From positions 62,001 through 126,000 of the forward strand of contig WSUB01000107.1 in NCBI GenBank assembly GCA_019633425.1: 64,000 nucleotides of DNA, read 5' to 3'. Every line of letters begins with the position of its first letter. The stretch's first letter is position 1. The DNA comes from Tulasnella sp. 424. Taxonomy: Eukaryota > Basidiomycota > Agaricomycetes > Cantharellales > Tulasnellaceae. The position numbers and the translations under genes are program-made. The notes beneath the pieces are model-generated. The model saw only the letters and a program-made list of their open reading frames with translations. It searched no databases and was not told where the DNA came from. Below, piece by piece: positions 24,220 through 34,435 of this stretch.

Positions 24220-26402
24220 ATGGCAACCAACACCGAAGCATGCGCCGAGTGCGTCAAGCGGGGACGAGTGAGTTCGTTTTTTTTTCATAATTATGACTAC
24301 TTTTTTTATAACTTCATTCGTAGGAGTGCAACAGTATCTTTCCCGAGTGCGAATTTTATCGACGTGCACCCCCGTCTCAGAAGGGTGGTATTCGCCAAGC
24401 AAGAATGCAGCAAGAGCAAAGATACTTGATCGAATATGCTCAGGGCCTTGAACGAAGGCTTGCACAGTTGAAGGCGGCAAATCAACTACGTAGCTCAACT
24501 TCACGGAGGACCTCTGGCTCAGAAGGTGATGTCGGGGAGGGGGGCGGTGATACGTTTACTACGTCTAATCATGAGATAACACTTCCGACAGGCCCGACAT
24601 CGCGGGGAACGCTCCTTGGCCTGGAAGGAAAGCAATGGTGGCTGGAGTCTCCACTACCTGCTTTGACCCACGGAGTGCTGTACGCACACGAGACTTTATC
24701 ATACTTTCTGCTCTGACCTCCTGTCTAGTCTTCAAGCATTCAATAACGCCGCTGAACGGCATCACCTGCACTTCTGCAAATCGATTATGCAGGATATACT
24801 ATCCGGATCAAACTCATCTAGAGAGCCTCATCCGGCGCTCATCAATTCTGTCTATCTCCTTGCCGTTGCATCGGCGAGCCAAATCCCCGGGCTTGCCCCT
24901 TACTCTTCTGCTCAAGCCGAGTCCCACTTCCTAGCACAAGTCAGGAAGGGCATGACCGACAGCATCTCTCTTGCGGATCGGCTCGTTGACTATCTCAAAG
25001 CATCTGCCATCGTTTCAATATATCTGACAAAGAAAGGTCGCCATCTTGAAGGGTAAGTGTTGAAGCTATTTGAGCTGTTCCACTACTGAAGAGATGTCAC
25101 TAGGTACTATCACTATTCCGGTGCTGCTCGTTTGGCTATAGCCTGCGGCTTGCATTCCAACCCCTTTGTCAGTGGCAATCCGGGATCTCAGAATGCTATA
25201 CTACCTCCGACGTCGGACCCCCTTGAGGCCATAGATCGAATCTATACCTTCTGGACTCTTTATTACCAGGACAAGGTCTACGCAATTACTTTCGGCTTCG
25301 CGCCGGCTCTCGACAAAGAGGTCGATGCAAGTGTGGTGGATCTGATGTCTCTCATGGTGAGTTCAAGCAGGCAAGAAAGCTCAGTAATGGATTGGCTCAC
25401 GCTCATCTATTGTAGGACAATCTGGCTGGATATCTGCCACCGGCGACATTGGGAGAGCTTTTCGCCGAGCCAGGGGCTGTGAATGGGGTGGTCTTTTCCT
25501 ACTCAGTCTTTATTCGACAGATCAAGGCCATCGGATTACTTCACCAAGTGAGAAAAATGTGTGCGGTGAAACGTTTTGGTACGCAACTTTATATTAACCT
25601 CGAAGAACACCTGCGGTAACTTACTTTAGCTCCAGGAGAACTTGCACATATTCGTATGCAAGCAGAGAATATGTTGGAGAGTTATGCTCCAAATCCAAAT
25701 GCGCAAGGGGGCCGAGCGTTTTGTACCCGCACGATTTTGCTTTCAACGCTTGTTGAAGTTGCTCGCGTATCTGCAACTCCAGACTGGGGAGCCGAAGCCC
25801 GTCCTTCGATGGCCATAGCTGAATCTATCGAAGGACTTAAGGAGCCGGAGCTTCGCATGAGCTGCGTGATGGCCCAGGTTAGAATGGCTGGCAATATTCT
25901 GCAAGTTCACGCTGACCTTAACATTCGTTTTAGTACTGCTGGAAGTTCGCCGCCGCCATTTTAATGGAACACAGGGAACATTTACAACTCCAGAAAGATA
26001 ATGAAGCTGAAGTCTCGAAAGTAGGCAGCTGCATCGACCGACTCGAATCTGCTGTGACATGGGCAGGTTCTTCCTCTGCGTGAGTGTCGTTCACCTCCCC
26101 TCAAACCGGCTCCCGGGTAACATTTACTCGAAAATAGGATTCTTCCGGTCTCTCGGAACACATGGTCAGCTCAGANNNNNNNNNNNNNNNNNNNNNNNNN
26201 NNNNNNNNNNNNNNNNNNNNNNNNNNNNNNNNNNNNNNNNNNNNNNNNNNNNNNNNNNNNNNNNNNNNNNNNNNNCCTCAAACCGGCTCCCGGGTAACAT
26301 TTACTCGAAAATAGGATTCTTCCGGTCTCTCGGAACACATGGTCAGCTCAGACCGAGGCGATGTTGGCAGTTAGCTCGCCTGCCAAGAGGTCCCCGAGTT
26401 GA
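24220..26402 (+). CDS. Fungal_trans-domain transcription regulator, copy 2
   Basis: Multi-exon regulator, frame intact through all splice joins I can trace. Exon 1 is 24220-24267 (MATNTEACAECVKRGR) and exon 2 resumes ECNSIFPECEFYRR. Next come a Gln/Arg-rich likely coiled coil (QEQRYLIEYAQGLERRLAQL), an acidic/Ser-rich linker, and the middle homology region (GVL/LQAFNNAAERHHLHFC, INSVYLLAVASA, IVSIYLTKKGRHLEG, LAIACGLHSNPF, DPLEAIDRIYTFW). The C-terminal exons end ...EAMLAVSSPAKRSPS, stop 26400-26402. The zinc cluster has the first four cysteines only; a Tyr stands where cysteine five is expected and the sixth is missing, so DNA binding by a normal Zn2Cys6 fold is doubtful. The 100-N gap falls in the last exon region and appears to be an assembly artefact. 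Confidence 0.78.
26099..26175. repeat. 77-bp sequence repeated exactly on the other side of the N gap
   Basis: Bases 26099-26175 are identical to 26276-26352, the bases that directly follow the gap. Contig ends sharing an exact overlap of fixed length are typical of de Bruijn graph assemblies. The real sequence here is therefore probably continuous with only one copy. Confidence 0.85.
26176..26275. other. Assembly gap of 100 N
   Basis: Exactly 100 N, the conventional placeholder for a gap of unknown size. It lies in the last exon of regulator copy 2, where copies 1 and 2 are identical up to a single base that differs just after CAGCTCAGA. Any open frame running through the N run is meaningless. 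Confidence 0.97.
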
Positions 26403-26830
26403 CCGAGCCTGATCATCTGCAATCAAACTCTGCCTCTACATTGTCTACGCACCCCTGAAGAAGCCTAGAAGGTGTGAGGAATTTTTTACTGTCCAAACCT
26501 AGTGTTCTAATATACCCTTTAAGAGTAGTATTCCTTTACCTTAGATCGTCATCAGTCCCGCTTCATAGAGAATCCTCGATTGCTATGCTGGACTAATGTG
26601 ACTTAATGCTTGAGATAGATACCCCATGTTACCTCATAGATTTGTATGCCAATATGTAGCACCCCACAAATGTAGCCGATATGTTCGCCAGGACTTTACA
26701 ACTTGTCACGTGAGTTGGTAATGCGATGGACGCAAGGCAGTCGTGTTTTTTGCCGCCGCCTCGCGGTAACCACACAAGACAGGTGCCTAATTCCCACGTC
26801 CAAGCTCCCAGTCCTTCAACCTCTATCAAA
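26403..26830. other. Spacer and promoter of DUF1772 gene 4
   Basis: The regulator 3' flank is followed by about 140 bp unique to this copy (26420-26560), then a stretch shared with 22690-22845. A CACGTG box lies at 26707-26712. No gene is seen. Confidence 0.6.
26707..26712. promoter_or_regulatory. CACGTG E-box upstream of DUF1772 gene 4
   Basis: Perfect CACGTG in GTCACGTGAG, ending 119 bp before the ATG at 26831. An identical copy stands at 22819-22824 in the truncated spacer that no longer has a gene behind it. Confidence 0.5.
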
Positions 26831-27445
26831 ATGCCGTTGTGGTACGAAAGGACCTACTATGTCTCCTCATTCGCTACACGGGCTCAAGTCGTTGGGGTAA
26901 TGAGCGTTGGCTTGTTGGCGGGTGTGTTTCCGATTGGATTGTTGGATAAAGGAAGAACCTGATCACCGTTCACACATCCAGGTTATGATATAGCATTGTC
27001 ATATGCCACCCTTCCAAGTTTATTAATGTCAAGATTGCCAACTGATCGTCTCTTGGTGGCATGGGACAATATTTACACCAGGAGCGAGAATCTTGGCGGC
27101 CCATTGATTTTTGCATCCCTTCTCGCCTTCATCAAGGCTGCGGCTCAAGCAAACGCTCTCCCTGGGGTTGCCAGCACTCCCTTCGGCGTCAAGCGGCGGA
27201 CGCAGCTGGTCTTCGCCTCTCTCTCTATTCTCGCAGTCCTGCCTCTCAAGGTTTTCTCATTCGACCCGTTGGTCTGGAGGCTGAAGGCTGCGAGAAACGA
27301 CGTCGAGGAGGCGAGTAACACGGGTCAGACGGCAACCCTGGATGATGACGGAGTAAGGGAGGACATGGTGGCATTTAACAAGAGAAGAGCTTGGAGGGCT
27401 GGGTTATTCGGAACCGCATTTTTCTTGGGTATTACGGCTTGTTGA
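26831..27445 (+). CDS. DUF1772-family small membrane protein, copy 4
   Basis: CDS model: 26831-26921 joined to 26982-27445, intron at the family position and phase. Exon 1 is MPLWYERTYYVSSFATRAQVVGVMSVG..G; exon 2 starts YDIALSYATLPSLL. Other motifs: DRLLVAWDNIYTRSE, VKRRTQLVFASLSILAVLP, FDPLVWRLKAA and a last helix ending FLGITAC. It is more diverged from copies 2 and 3 than from copy 5, with which it shares WDNIYT and VWRLK, so this pair forms a separate subgroup. Four membrane helices are predicted. Function unknown. Confidence 0.83.
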
Positions 27446-27887
27446 GAATCTCAGCAGCTGGTGACTTGGGGTGGGGCCGCCTATCAGCGACTTTGGTATG
27501 TAGACTGGCCGATCTAAAGATTGGTTCCCTTTTCTTCATAGCTGACACTGTCTATAGTGTATCTCCGCGTCATTCCGAGGGAAGAATTGATGTGGCAACG
27601 CTTCGTCCGACTTCCCACTTTCTAGTAGTGTTGGTTTGAAAACGTCTGTGATTTTGAGTCCACACCTTTATTTGTAGATCCCTGGCCATGTAACCTATAC
27701 TGAAAGTTTATAATGTCATCGAGCGACATGTACCTCCATCATGGGCAAACACGTGTTCAGTGAAGGCGGCGCGGCCCTCCAGAAGATCACGTGCTGTCGG
27801 CTCGTTGATGACGCAATGGGACGGTTCCACCTTAAAACGGTCGCTCCGGTGTCGAGTTTGATCATTACTTCCCCCTCGACGCTGTCA
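27446..27887. other. Intergenic region between DUF1772 copies 4 and 5
   Basis: About 440 bp; contains CACGTG at 27788-27793 and a second ACACGTGTT palindrome at about 27749-27757. No gene is seen. Confidence 0.55.
27788..27793. promoter_or_regulatory. CACGTG E-box upstream of DUF1772 gene 5
   Basis: CACGTG in GATCACGTGC, ending 95 bp before the ATG at 27888. The flanking GATCACGTG is the same as before copy 2. Confidence 0.5.
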
Positions 27888-28497
27888 ATGGCTACCTACA
27901 AAAGCTCCTACCTTTCTACCTTTGTCACCTCTGCCCGTCTCGTAGGCGTTCTTGGGGTTGGTATCGTCGCTGGTAAGCCCAATCAGTTCCTAAGGCGTTC
28001 GCAGCGATCTAATATTTACCCTGGGATGCGCAGGCTACGACATTTCCCTGGCCCATAATGCACTCCCAAGTCTGCTGGCCTCGGGGCTCCCAGCCGACCG
28101 CCTTGTCATTGTCTGGGACAATATCTACACCAAGAGCGAAGCCATCGGCGCCCCAATCCTCATCGGCTCCTTAATCGCATTCCTTGAAGCAGCATACCGA
28201 GCTTCTGTTCGCAAAGCCGTTGTCTACACTCCACTCGGATTGACGTCGGGAACCCAGCTAGTCTTGGCCAGCTTGCCGATCCTAGTAGCCTTGCCGCACA
28301 CACTTTTCAGCGTCGCACCGGTGGTATGGAGGTTGAAAACGGCGAGCAAGAACGTGGAACAGGCGACCGTGAGAGGTGGAATGGCATACGTGGATGCTGT
28401 TGGTCTTAGGGAGGACGTTGATGCATTCCGAAAGAGGACTGCAGTGCGGGCGGGCTTGTTTACGGTGGCATTCGTCTTGGGCCTGACGGCTTTCTGA
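27888..28497 (+). CDS. DUF1772-family small membrane protein, copy 5
   Basis: CDS model: 27888-27972 joined to 28034-28497. Exon 1 is MATYKSSYLSTFVTSARLVGV...; exon 2 starts YDISLAHNALPSLL. Other motifs are DRLVIVWDNIYTKSE, GSLIAFLEAAYRASV, TSGTQLVLASLPILVALP, VAPVVWRLKTA and the final helix ending VLGLTAF. Its first exon resembles copy 2 (SSYLTSFVSSARLVGV), while its second resembles copy 4. It is followed convergently by the CAX4-like gene with about 165 bp between stop codons. Predicted four-helix membrane protein of unknown activity. Confidence 0.84.
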
Positions 28498-28661
28498 ACA
28501 TTATGTGCTGTACGCTATTTACGGGGCGAAAATAGAACGCGCTTCCATTCTGAAGTATGAACCTCGCACTAAGCGCTCGTCCAATATCATTAGAAGCGGA
28601 CAATAACCTATGTAATGGGTCCACGAATATCTCCAAGTCGTAAAAACGGCTAATCTCCATC

Positions 28662-29657
28662 CTATTGCACCTTGTCCCGTAACCGCCTTGACCGATTTGC
28701 AGGTAGTTCCCACCTCTCCCTCCATCGAACCCACTCTTCCTCATGCCCCCCATCTTCGTAGATCGCCCATCCGTCGCGAATGCGCATCCATTTAGCAAGG
28801 TTGGAATCCAAAAATGCTGTTCGCATGCGGCCGAGAATTGAGTGGGGTCGGGTGATTGGGATATATTCCGCAACAAGGTACCAAACCGAGCCAGAAACCA
28901 CGCCAATCGAGAGTCCTCCAACGACTTGGAAGCTCGTATGGTACTTGAGATGATATCTATGTCAAGTTTAAGTGTTTCACTGACTTTAGGCTCGTTAGAT
29001 AGCATGATGGTTTTCTAACGCACCTCGAATAGGCGACGAGTCCAGCCCACAAGATCAGCCCGCAAACTATCGCCATCCGTACAAGGCCGTCCATGAGGGT
29101 TGATCCATGGCTAGTGAACCGATGTCTGAGTGTAAAGTGCAATATTAAGAATGTTGAGAAAAAGCCCATGTATTGGCTGTGCGACGAGGGAAAGCCGTAG
29201 CCTGAGCCATGTGTTACTAACGCGAACGAGCGTAAGCGCACCGTTGTTTTCATACCAGTCACGTAAGACTTACGAAGTGGCCGCTCGTGTTTAAAATACT
29301 CCTTAATGAAAGTATTGAGCACTTCATTGGCAAGCTGGCCGACCAGCATCAATCCGATCGTTAGTTCTCGTGTTACAACCACTAGGGCTGCGTATGATGC
29401 CTATTCGTGGCGCGATACTGTTAACAAGCAATATGGAAGAGCGGGGCAACACGCACAAAAAGCAAAATTGGAAAGAGCGTGAACAGTGCCAAAATTTCCG
29501 AAGTTGTAGATGTTGAATCATCTGAGAAATAAGAGAAAGTTAAGGAAATGTCAGCTTTGGATGCATAATGGATCTTACAGAGGACATGTGTGTAGTCAAA
29601 GGAGCGAAGCTCGACTGGCGAGCCGTTCTCTTTCAAACGGAATGTCATCGTGTCCAA
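28662..29657 (-). CDS. Dolichyl-diphosphatase (CAX4/CWH8/DOLPP1-like, PAP2 superfamily)
   Basis: ER membrane enzyme that removes a phosphate from dolichyl diphosphate on the lumenal side, so that dolichol phosphate can be reused for N-glycosylation. Exon 1 gives MTFRLKENGSPVELRSFDYTHVLY. Exon 2 continues DSTSTTSEILALFTLFPILLF, and exon 3 continues ASYAALVVVTRELTIG. PAP2 motifs are visible: KEYFKHERP (motif 1), GYGFPSSHSQ (motif 2) and, across a splice, YSRY-HLKYHTSFQVVGG (motif 3 with the catalytic His). Several membrane helices surround them and a charged tail ends RRLRDKVQ. Two in-frame start codons lie close together at 29657 (not ATG-verified) and ATG 29648-29646; the latter is preferred. 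Single copy here and intact, so a core gene. Confidence 0.88.
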
Positions 29658-30072
29658 CCGTGCGAAGTGGATGGTTGTCTATTTTCTTTTCTGGACTGAT
29701 CCCAAGCAAAAGTCACCCACCACCCCCAACAAAATATCGCTAAATCACTTTCCACCAACTACAGGGGAAACGTGAGCCGGCTTGAGCTCTCTCTGAGAGG
29801 TTCGCAGTCAGGATTAGCTTTTGATCGCGAAAATTGCGAATATGTGAGTACCGTCGTGACCGACCCTTCTTCACTCGCAACGCACAGACGTACCCTGCCG
29901 CACGATGCTGGGCGTCATCTTCCCAACTCGTCTGGGCTAGACTGTGTATCTGATCACCAACATCGTCTTCCTTAGCAGTTTTCATCCGGGATCCACCGCA
30001 AGCAATCCTTGCCTCCTTTGACGTCAATTGTGGCTTCCCACTACCTCAAGCTTTACTACTAACACTCTCATA
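29658..30072. other. Divergent promoter region between CAX4-like gene and the large unknown gene
   Basis: About 415 bp shared upstream region of two divergent single-copy genes. No further reading frame is convincing. Confidence 0.55.
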
Positions 30073-33000
30073 ATGAATAAACGACCTAATCCCTTTCAGC
30101 CGACCTATCAACCTCCTCAGCCCACTCCGCCAGCTCACCCGTACCCTCCCTTACCTCCTGGTCCACCACCAGGCAATCAGCAACAGGAATGGGCCGCGTA
30201 TTGGGCTCAACAACAGGCCGCTGGTGCCGCAGCTTATTCACCCCATGCGCCCCAGCAAGGATGGCCAGGCCAGGCTGGCCCGACGCAGCCTCAGGCTCAG
30301 CAGCCTGCCTATGATCCGGCATTGTATCGGAATTATGGTTATGGAGGACAAAATGTATGTCACTTCTAAATCGGGCGTAGATTGGAAACCTTTTTCGCTC
30401 ACGATATATTTCAAGGCGGCGGCTCAAGCGGCTTGGCAGCAAGCACGACCGCAAGCCCCTCAGGCATATCCGCCAGGCCATCCACCAGGGTATCCTCCAT
30501 ATCCTCACGCTGCATATGCACAGTATCCTGGCGCACCATCTCAACCAGGGATGCCATCGATGTCCGCCGCGCCCCAGCCCATGCAATATGGACCGCAATA
30601 TCCTTATCCGACTGGTCCCGTAGCAATGCCAGGTCAACCACATGCTCCTCCCCCACCCTTGACCGCAGCAATGCCGCCTCCACCTCCAGCACCTGTGGGT
30701 CATCCTCAACACCCTGCTCAACAGCATCATCAGCCTCCGGCAAAGCGACCGAGGTTTGACTCGAATGCACAACAGCCGAACACCAGCATTCCACCTCGTC
30801 CAGCAATACCGCCCGTTCCCGCCCAACCTCCGCCTCTGCACTTCAAGCCTGGAGGAGGAATGGTGCCTGCGAGTCAATTAAACACTCCTGGACCAGGTGC
30901 ACCCGCAGGAGGTCCGGGGGCCAATACTAATGGTCAGAGATTCGGAGCGGGAAATAACCCTCCGCGAGGAGGTGGCGTGCCGCTTGGTATCCCGAACCGA
31001 GGTGGTGGACAGGCTGGGCGCGGAGGTCGAGGAGGGGGGATCGGGGCCGCAAATCGGCCTAGCCGAGGTGGGGGTCCGATGCATGCCCACGGAGGTCATG
31101 GCGGAGGGATTGGAAGAGGAGGTATGGTCGGTGGGAGAGGCACTTATGCTGGATCTGGGCGTAAGTACCTATCTCTTCTACGGACAGATTTCCTGCTAAA
31201 CTGCTTCGCGATGCAGGTGGGCCAGCCCCCCGAGGTCCCCCTGGATTTCGTCCGAACAACGCCGGTAACAGATTCCAGAGTGGACCCTTTAATAAGACCC
31301 ATCATCAAGCTCCAATGCGCCATGATCGCAATCGTCAACCCGCCGTCGGTCCAGATACCTCGCCGGCTCGAGCACCTGGTATACCCGGACTTCCCTCTTC
31401 ATCTTTCAACTTCACTCCCAACAATACGCTTAGAGGCGCATCTCCTTTCAGTGGGACGGGGAAACGCACGCTCACTGATTTCAGGATCGTTGGCTTTGGC
31501 GTCCGTCCTATCGTCGAGGGCGAAGGTGACGATGATTCGACCACTCTCGCAGATCTAGACTGGACATGGGGTACGATTCCTGGCCGGGGATCGAATGAGG
31601 AGGCTGGGACAGAAATCAAGGTTGAACCTACATCCGATAGTGTAGCCAGCGCCTCGCCTGAAGTTTCAGCTCAACCCACTGTTGAAGCGTCCCCCTCGAG
31701 TCCAACGACAAAGTTGAACAGGCTAGCCTTGTCTTCTGAAGGAAAGCCGGTGAACGAGGGTAGTGCCCCCCCTTCACCCATCAAATCGCAAGGAACAGGT
31801 ATGCAATCATGTGCAGAACACAGAGCACTAGTTGACCATAGGTGCAATTCCAGGAGAAATGTCGGTATCTACCAGTAACCCTCAGGCCATTGATGCTGTA
31901 CCTCCACCAACCTCTCCGACCGTATCGACCGGTCGCCCAACAACTTTCAAGCTTTCTTCAACAAACTCGATTCCCGTGGCTCCCCGACATCAACGTAAGG
32001 CGCATGAGGCATCGCGAAGCGAAACGAGTCGGATCCGTATATACTTCCAATGCCCCGCTGAATTGGACGATAAAGATATTGGTGCGGCTGCCAGCCCCGG
32101 CCAAGCTACGCCAATCAAAGGGAGGACATGGACAGTCGCTCCTTCCCAATCCGGCGCCGCCAACGGAATTGGTGTTGGAGGGAAGCGGAAGAAGGAGGAT
32201 GACGACGAAGACGAGGAGCGCGAAGGCGGAAAGAGGAAGCGGGAAGACAGTTCTGCCGGATCCCCCGTCAAGCTAAATGATGAACCTGCGGGAAGCGAGT
32301 TTGAAGTCGACATGCAAATCACGGGAATGGATGAGGAGTCTTCCACCCCTCGCCCATTGGCCGATGCTGAACAAGCAGAATTTCCTCAAACCTCAACGGA
32401 CGACTTCTTCGCCAGTGAGGTTGGCCAAGTGTCCGGTGTCCAAACTCATTTGCAAGACGTAAACGAGGACTACGATGCCTATGGAGACCCAGACGTCGAT
32501 GCAGAGGGAGAAGACATGCAGGGCTTTGAAGAATGGAATGAGGGGATGAGTTGGAACATGGAGGTCAACTCCGCGTTGGACGGGTCTTTCGATGCCCCTG
32601 GCTCTGCAACATCTGCTCAAGAACTACCTGCGGCTCCCGCGGACCTTTTCCCGATCGTTTCCGGCTCGTCTCCAACACCACACTCAATTCAGAACCCTTC
32701 CGGCGCAACGGAGGGTGGCCACGATGATACCTCCGGGAATATCTCCAAGAAGCCATCATCTCCTATTATCGAGCAAGTCACTGCTGTTTCTTCGCCCCAG
32801 GCCGAAGCCCAAACAGTCGTCGAAAAAACCGCCCCCATTCCATCAAGTATGGAAGGGATCAACCCTGAAATGGCCGACTCAGTCTCCGCATCGGAGTCCG
32901 CCGCATCAACCTCCGTCGCTCAAGGGCCAGAAAACGCGACCTCGCCATCAAGCCCTCAACATGAAGTTATCGGGACGGACGGCATGGAGGAAACGGCCCA

Positions 33001-34435
33001 TCCTCTGAAGGAGCATGAGGCTGCTCCTGCCCCCGCCCACCAAGCCAGCAATGCTTCCCGCGCGCCTTTGCCTTCTCCCAACAGGATTTCCATATCATAT
33101 GCAGGCAGCGCACGAAGGTTGGTCATTGATGCAGACGTTATTGAGAGCGTTAGAATAAAACGTGGGGAGGGCAGGATTGACGTTGTCTTGCTTCTTGACA
33201 ACTCGGCGCCTCCCCAGGCGGGATCCACACTCTCTACGATCAAAGAAGAGGATCACGAGGGGGCTTTGCCCAAAGTTGGTGGTGGATCCGATACCGCCCA
33301 TGGCGAGTCGGTCAAACCAGCCACGGACGTGCTAGACAGACCGTCGGCTCCGCTGCCGATCGTAAAGCCAGAGCCCCAAGACGCGCATCTGGTTTCTCCC
33401 GATTCTTTGCCTTTGACGGCGGACATTGCCTCGTCTTCACACGAACCTTCTCGTGCGCAGGTTAATTCGCGCGGAATTCTGGCGAGTCTGATTCTTTCTT
33501 TTACCCCAACGCTGCGCTCGTGGGGTTGCCCTGAAGGGGCTTTGCTGACAAGTGTTCTTTTTTTGTCTTTCTTTCCGCTCGGTGTCTTTTCCAATCACCT
33601 GGGCGTTGCTGCTGCGGACTTGCGTTCGTTTATTCCAATTCTCAGATTGATGCTTTAGAGGATTCGAGTCAGACTTACAAACCAGTCCCGCACTCCTCAT
33701 ATGGTAACGATCGTACCATACCACCGTTCCCAAAATACTTGGCTTCGGCGGCCTCTAAGCCGATCAAGCTGCGTCTCTTGTTATACCTCGACAAAGAAAA
33801 ACCCCTTTCGGAACCAAAATGGGTCAAGACCGGTGACATTGAGGACTGGCTGAAGACTATGTTCGGTCCCTTGAAAACTGGACCGCAGACTTATGCATCC
33901 TGGAGCGGCAAGATTTCCATCGTTGATCCAGATCCGGTACGAACCATTCTTATGGTGACTTATGGTATCAGTAAGACTTACCCTTTTTCTCTGAAAGCCG
34001 CCAAATGTCTACGCCCTTGTCGACTCCTGGGTCCAGCATTCAATGGTCGGACCGCCGAAGGAGCGCCGCCGTTTCGTCACCGAACATATCAAGACCCATT
34101 TCGACAATGTCTTTGAAGTACTTCTCCGGATCGTTCGCCGAGATGGAAGCCAATCCAACCCCGCTCCACCAGGAAGCCCACTGGCGACTGCATTACCAGC
34201 AAACTCGATACACGCTTCCCAACAGACGCATGCAAGTCTAGCCGTTCTGTCGCTTTACAGATTAGCGGCGGAATTTGCGGTTTTGGCTGGTGTCGACGGT
34301 AAAACTCTTGAGACTCGTGTTGGACAGCTCATTAGGTCATTGCCTCAGGCTCAGGTGTACAAGAGTCTTGATAGCATGTTCAAGGATTGGATGGCTGCTC
34401 AGAAGAAGCCTGTCAACAGCCGTGTCTCGACTTGA
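30073..34435 (+). CDS. Large Pro/Gln-rich RGG protein, basidiomycete-conserved type, function unknown
   Basis: Start ATG 30073. Exon 1 is Pro/Gln-rich and splices (intron about 30355-30415) to AAAQAAWQQARPQ. There follow further proline repeats, a KRPRFDSN nuclear-signal-like stretch and an RGG/Gly-rich region (31000-31160). A second intron (about 31160-31215) leads to GPAPRGPPGFRPNN. Conserved-looking pieces then appear: KRTLTDFRIVGFGVRPI and a WTWGTIP motif near 31560, SRIRIYFQCP near 32035, and a basic/acidic KRKKEDDDEDEE run. A SYAGSARRLVIDADVIESV segment lies near 33100, and the last exons contain KWVKTGDIEDWLKTMFGPL, SKISIVDPDP-like text and LAVLSLYRLAAEFAVLAGVDG before the stop at 34433-34435. 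I do not recognise a named domain. Composition suggests a nuclear or RNA-associated protein; this is inference. Its 3' end is duplicated downstream as a relic at 38395-39360. Confidence 0.75.

Larger units (their letters stand above)
22890..26733. repeat. Second tandem duplication, unit 2
   Basis: Copy of 19290-22845. It starts inside the F-box intron, so only F-box exon 1 was copied. It has about 140 bp of extra sequence at 26420-26560 relative to unit 1, and contains the N gap at 26176-26275. Confidence 0.85.

Noticed and set aside
26059..26412. Open frame running through the N gap
   Set aside because: It is translated through 100 N and the frame starts in the last intron of the regulator; it has no biological meaning.
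13589..28497. A secondary-metabolite cluster built around the DUF1772 genes (anthrone-oxygenase-like)
   Set aside because: There is no polyketide synthase, thioesterase or other biosynthetic backbone gene in the window; family similarity alone does not justify the call.
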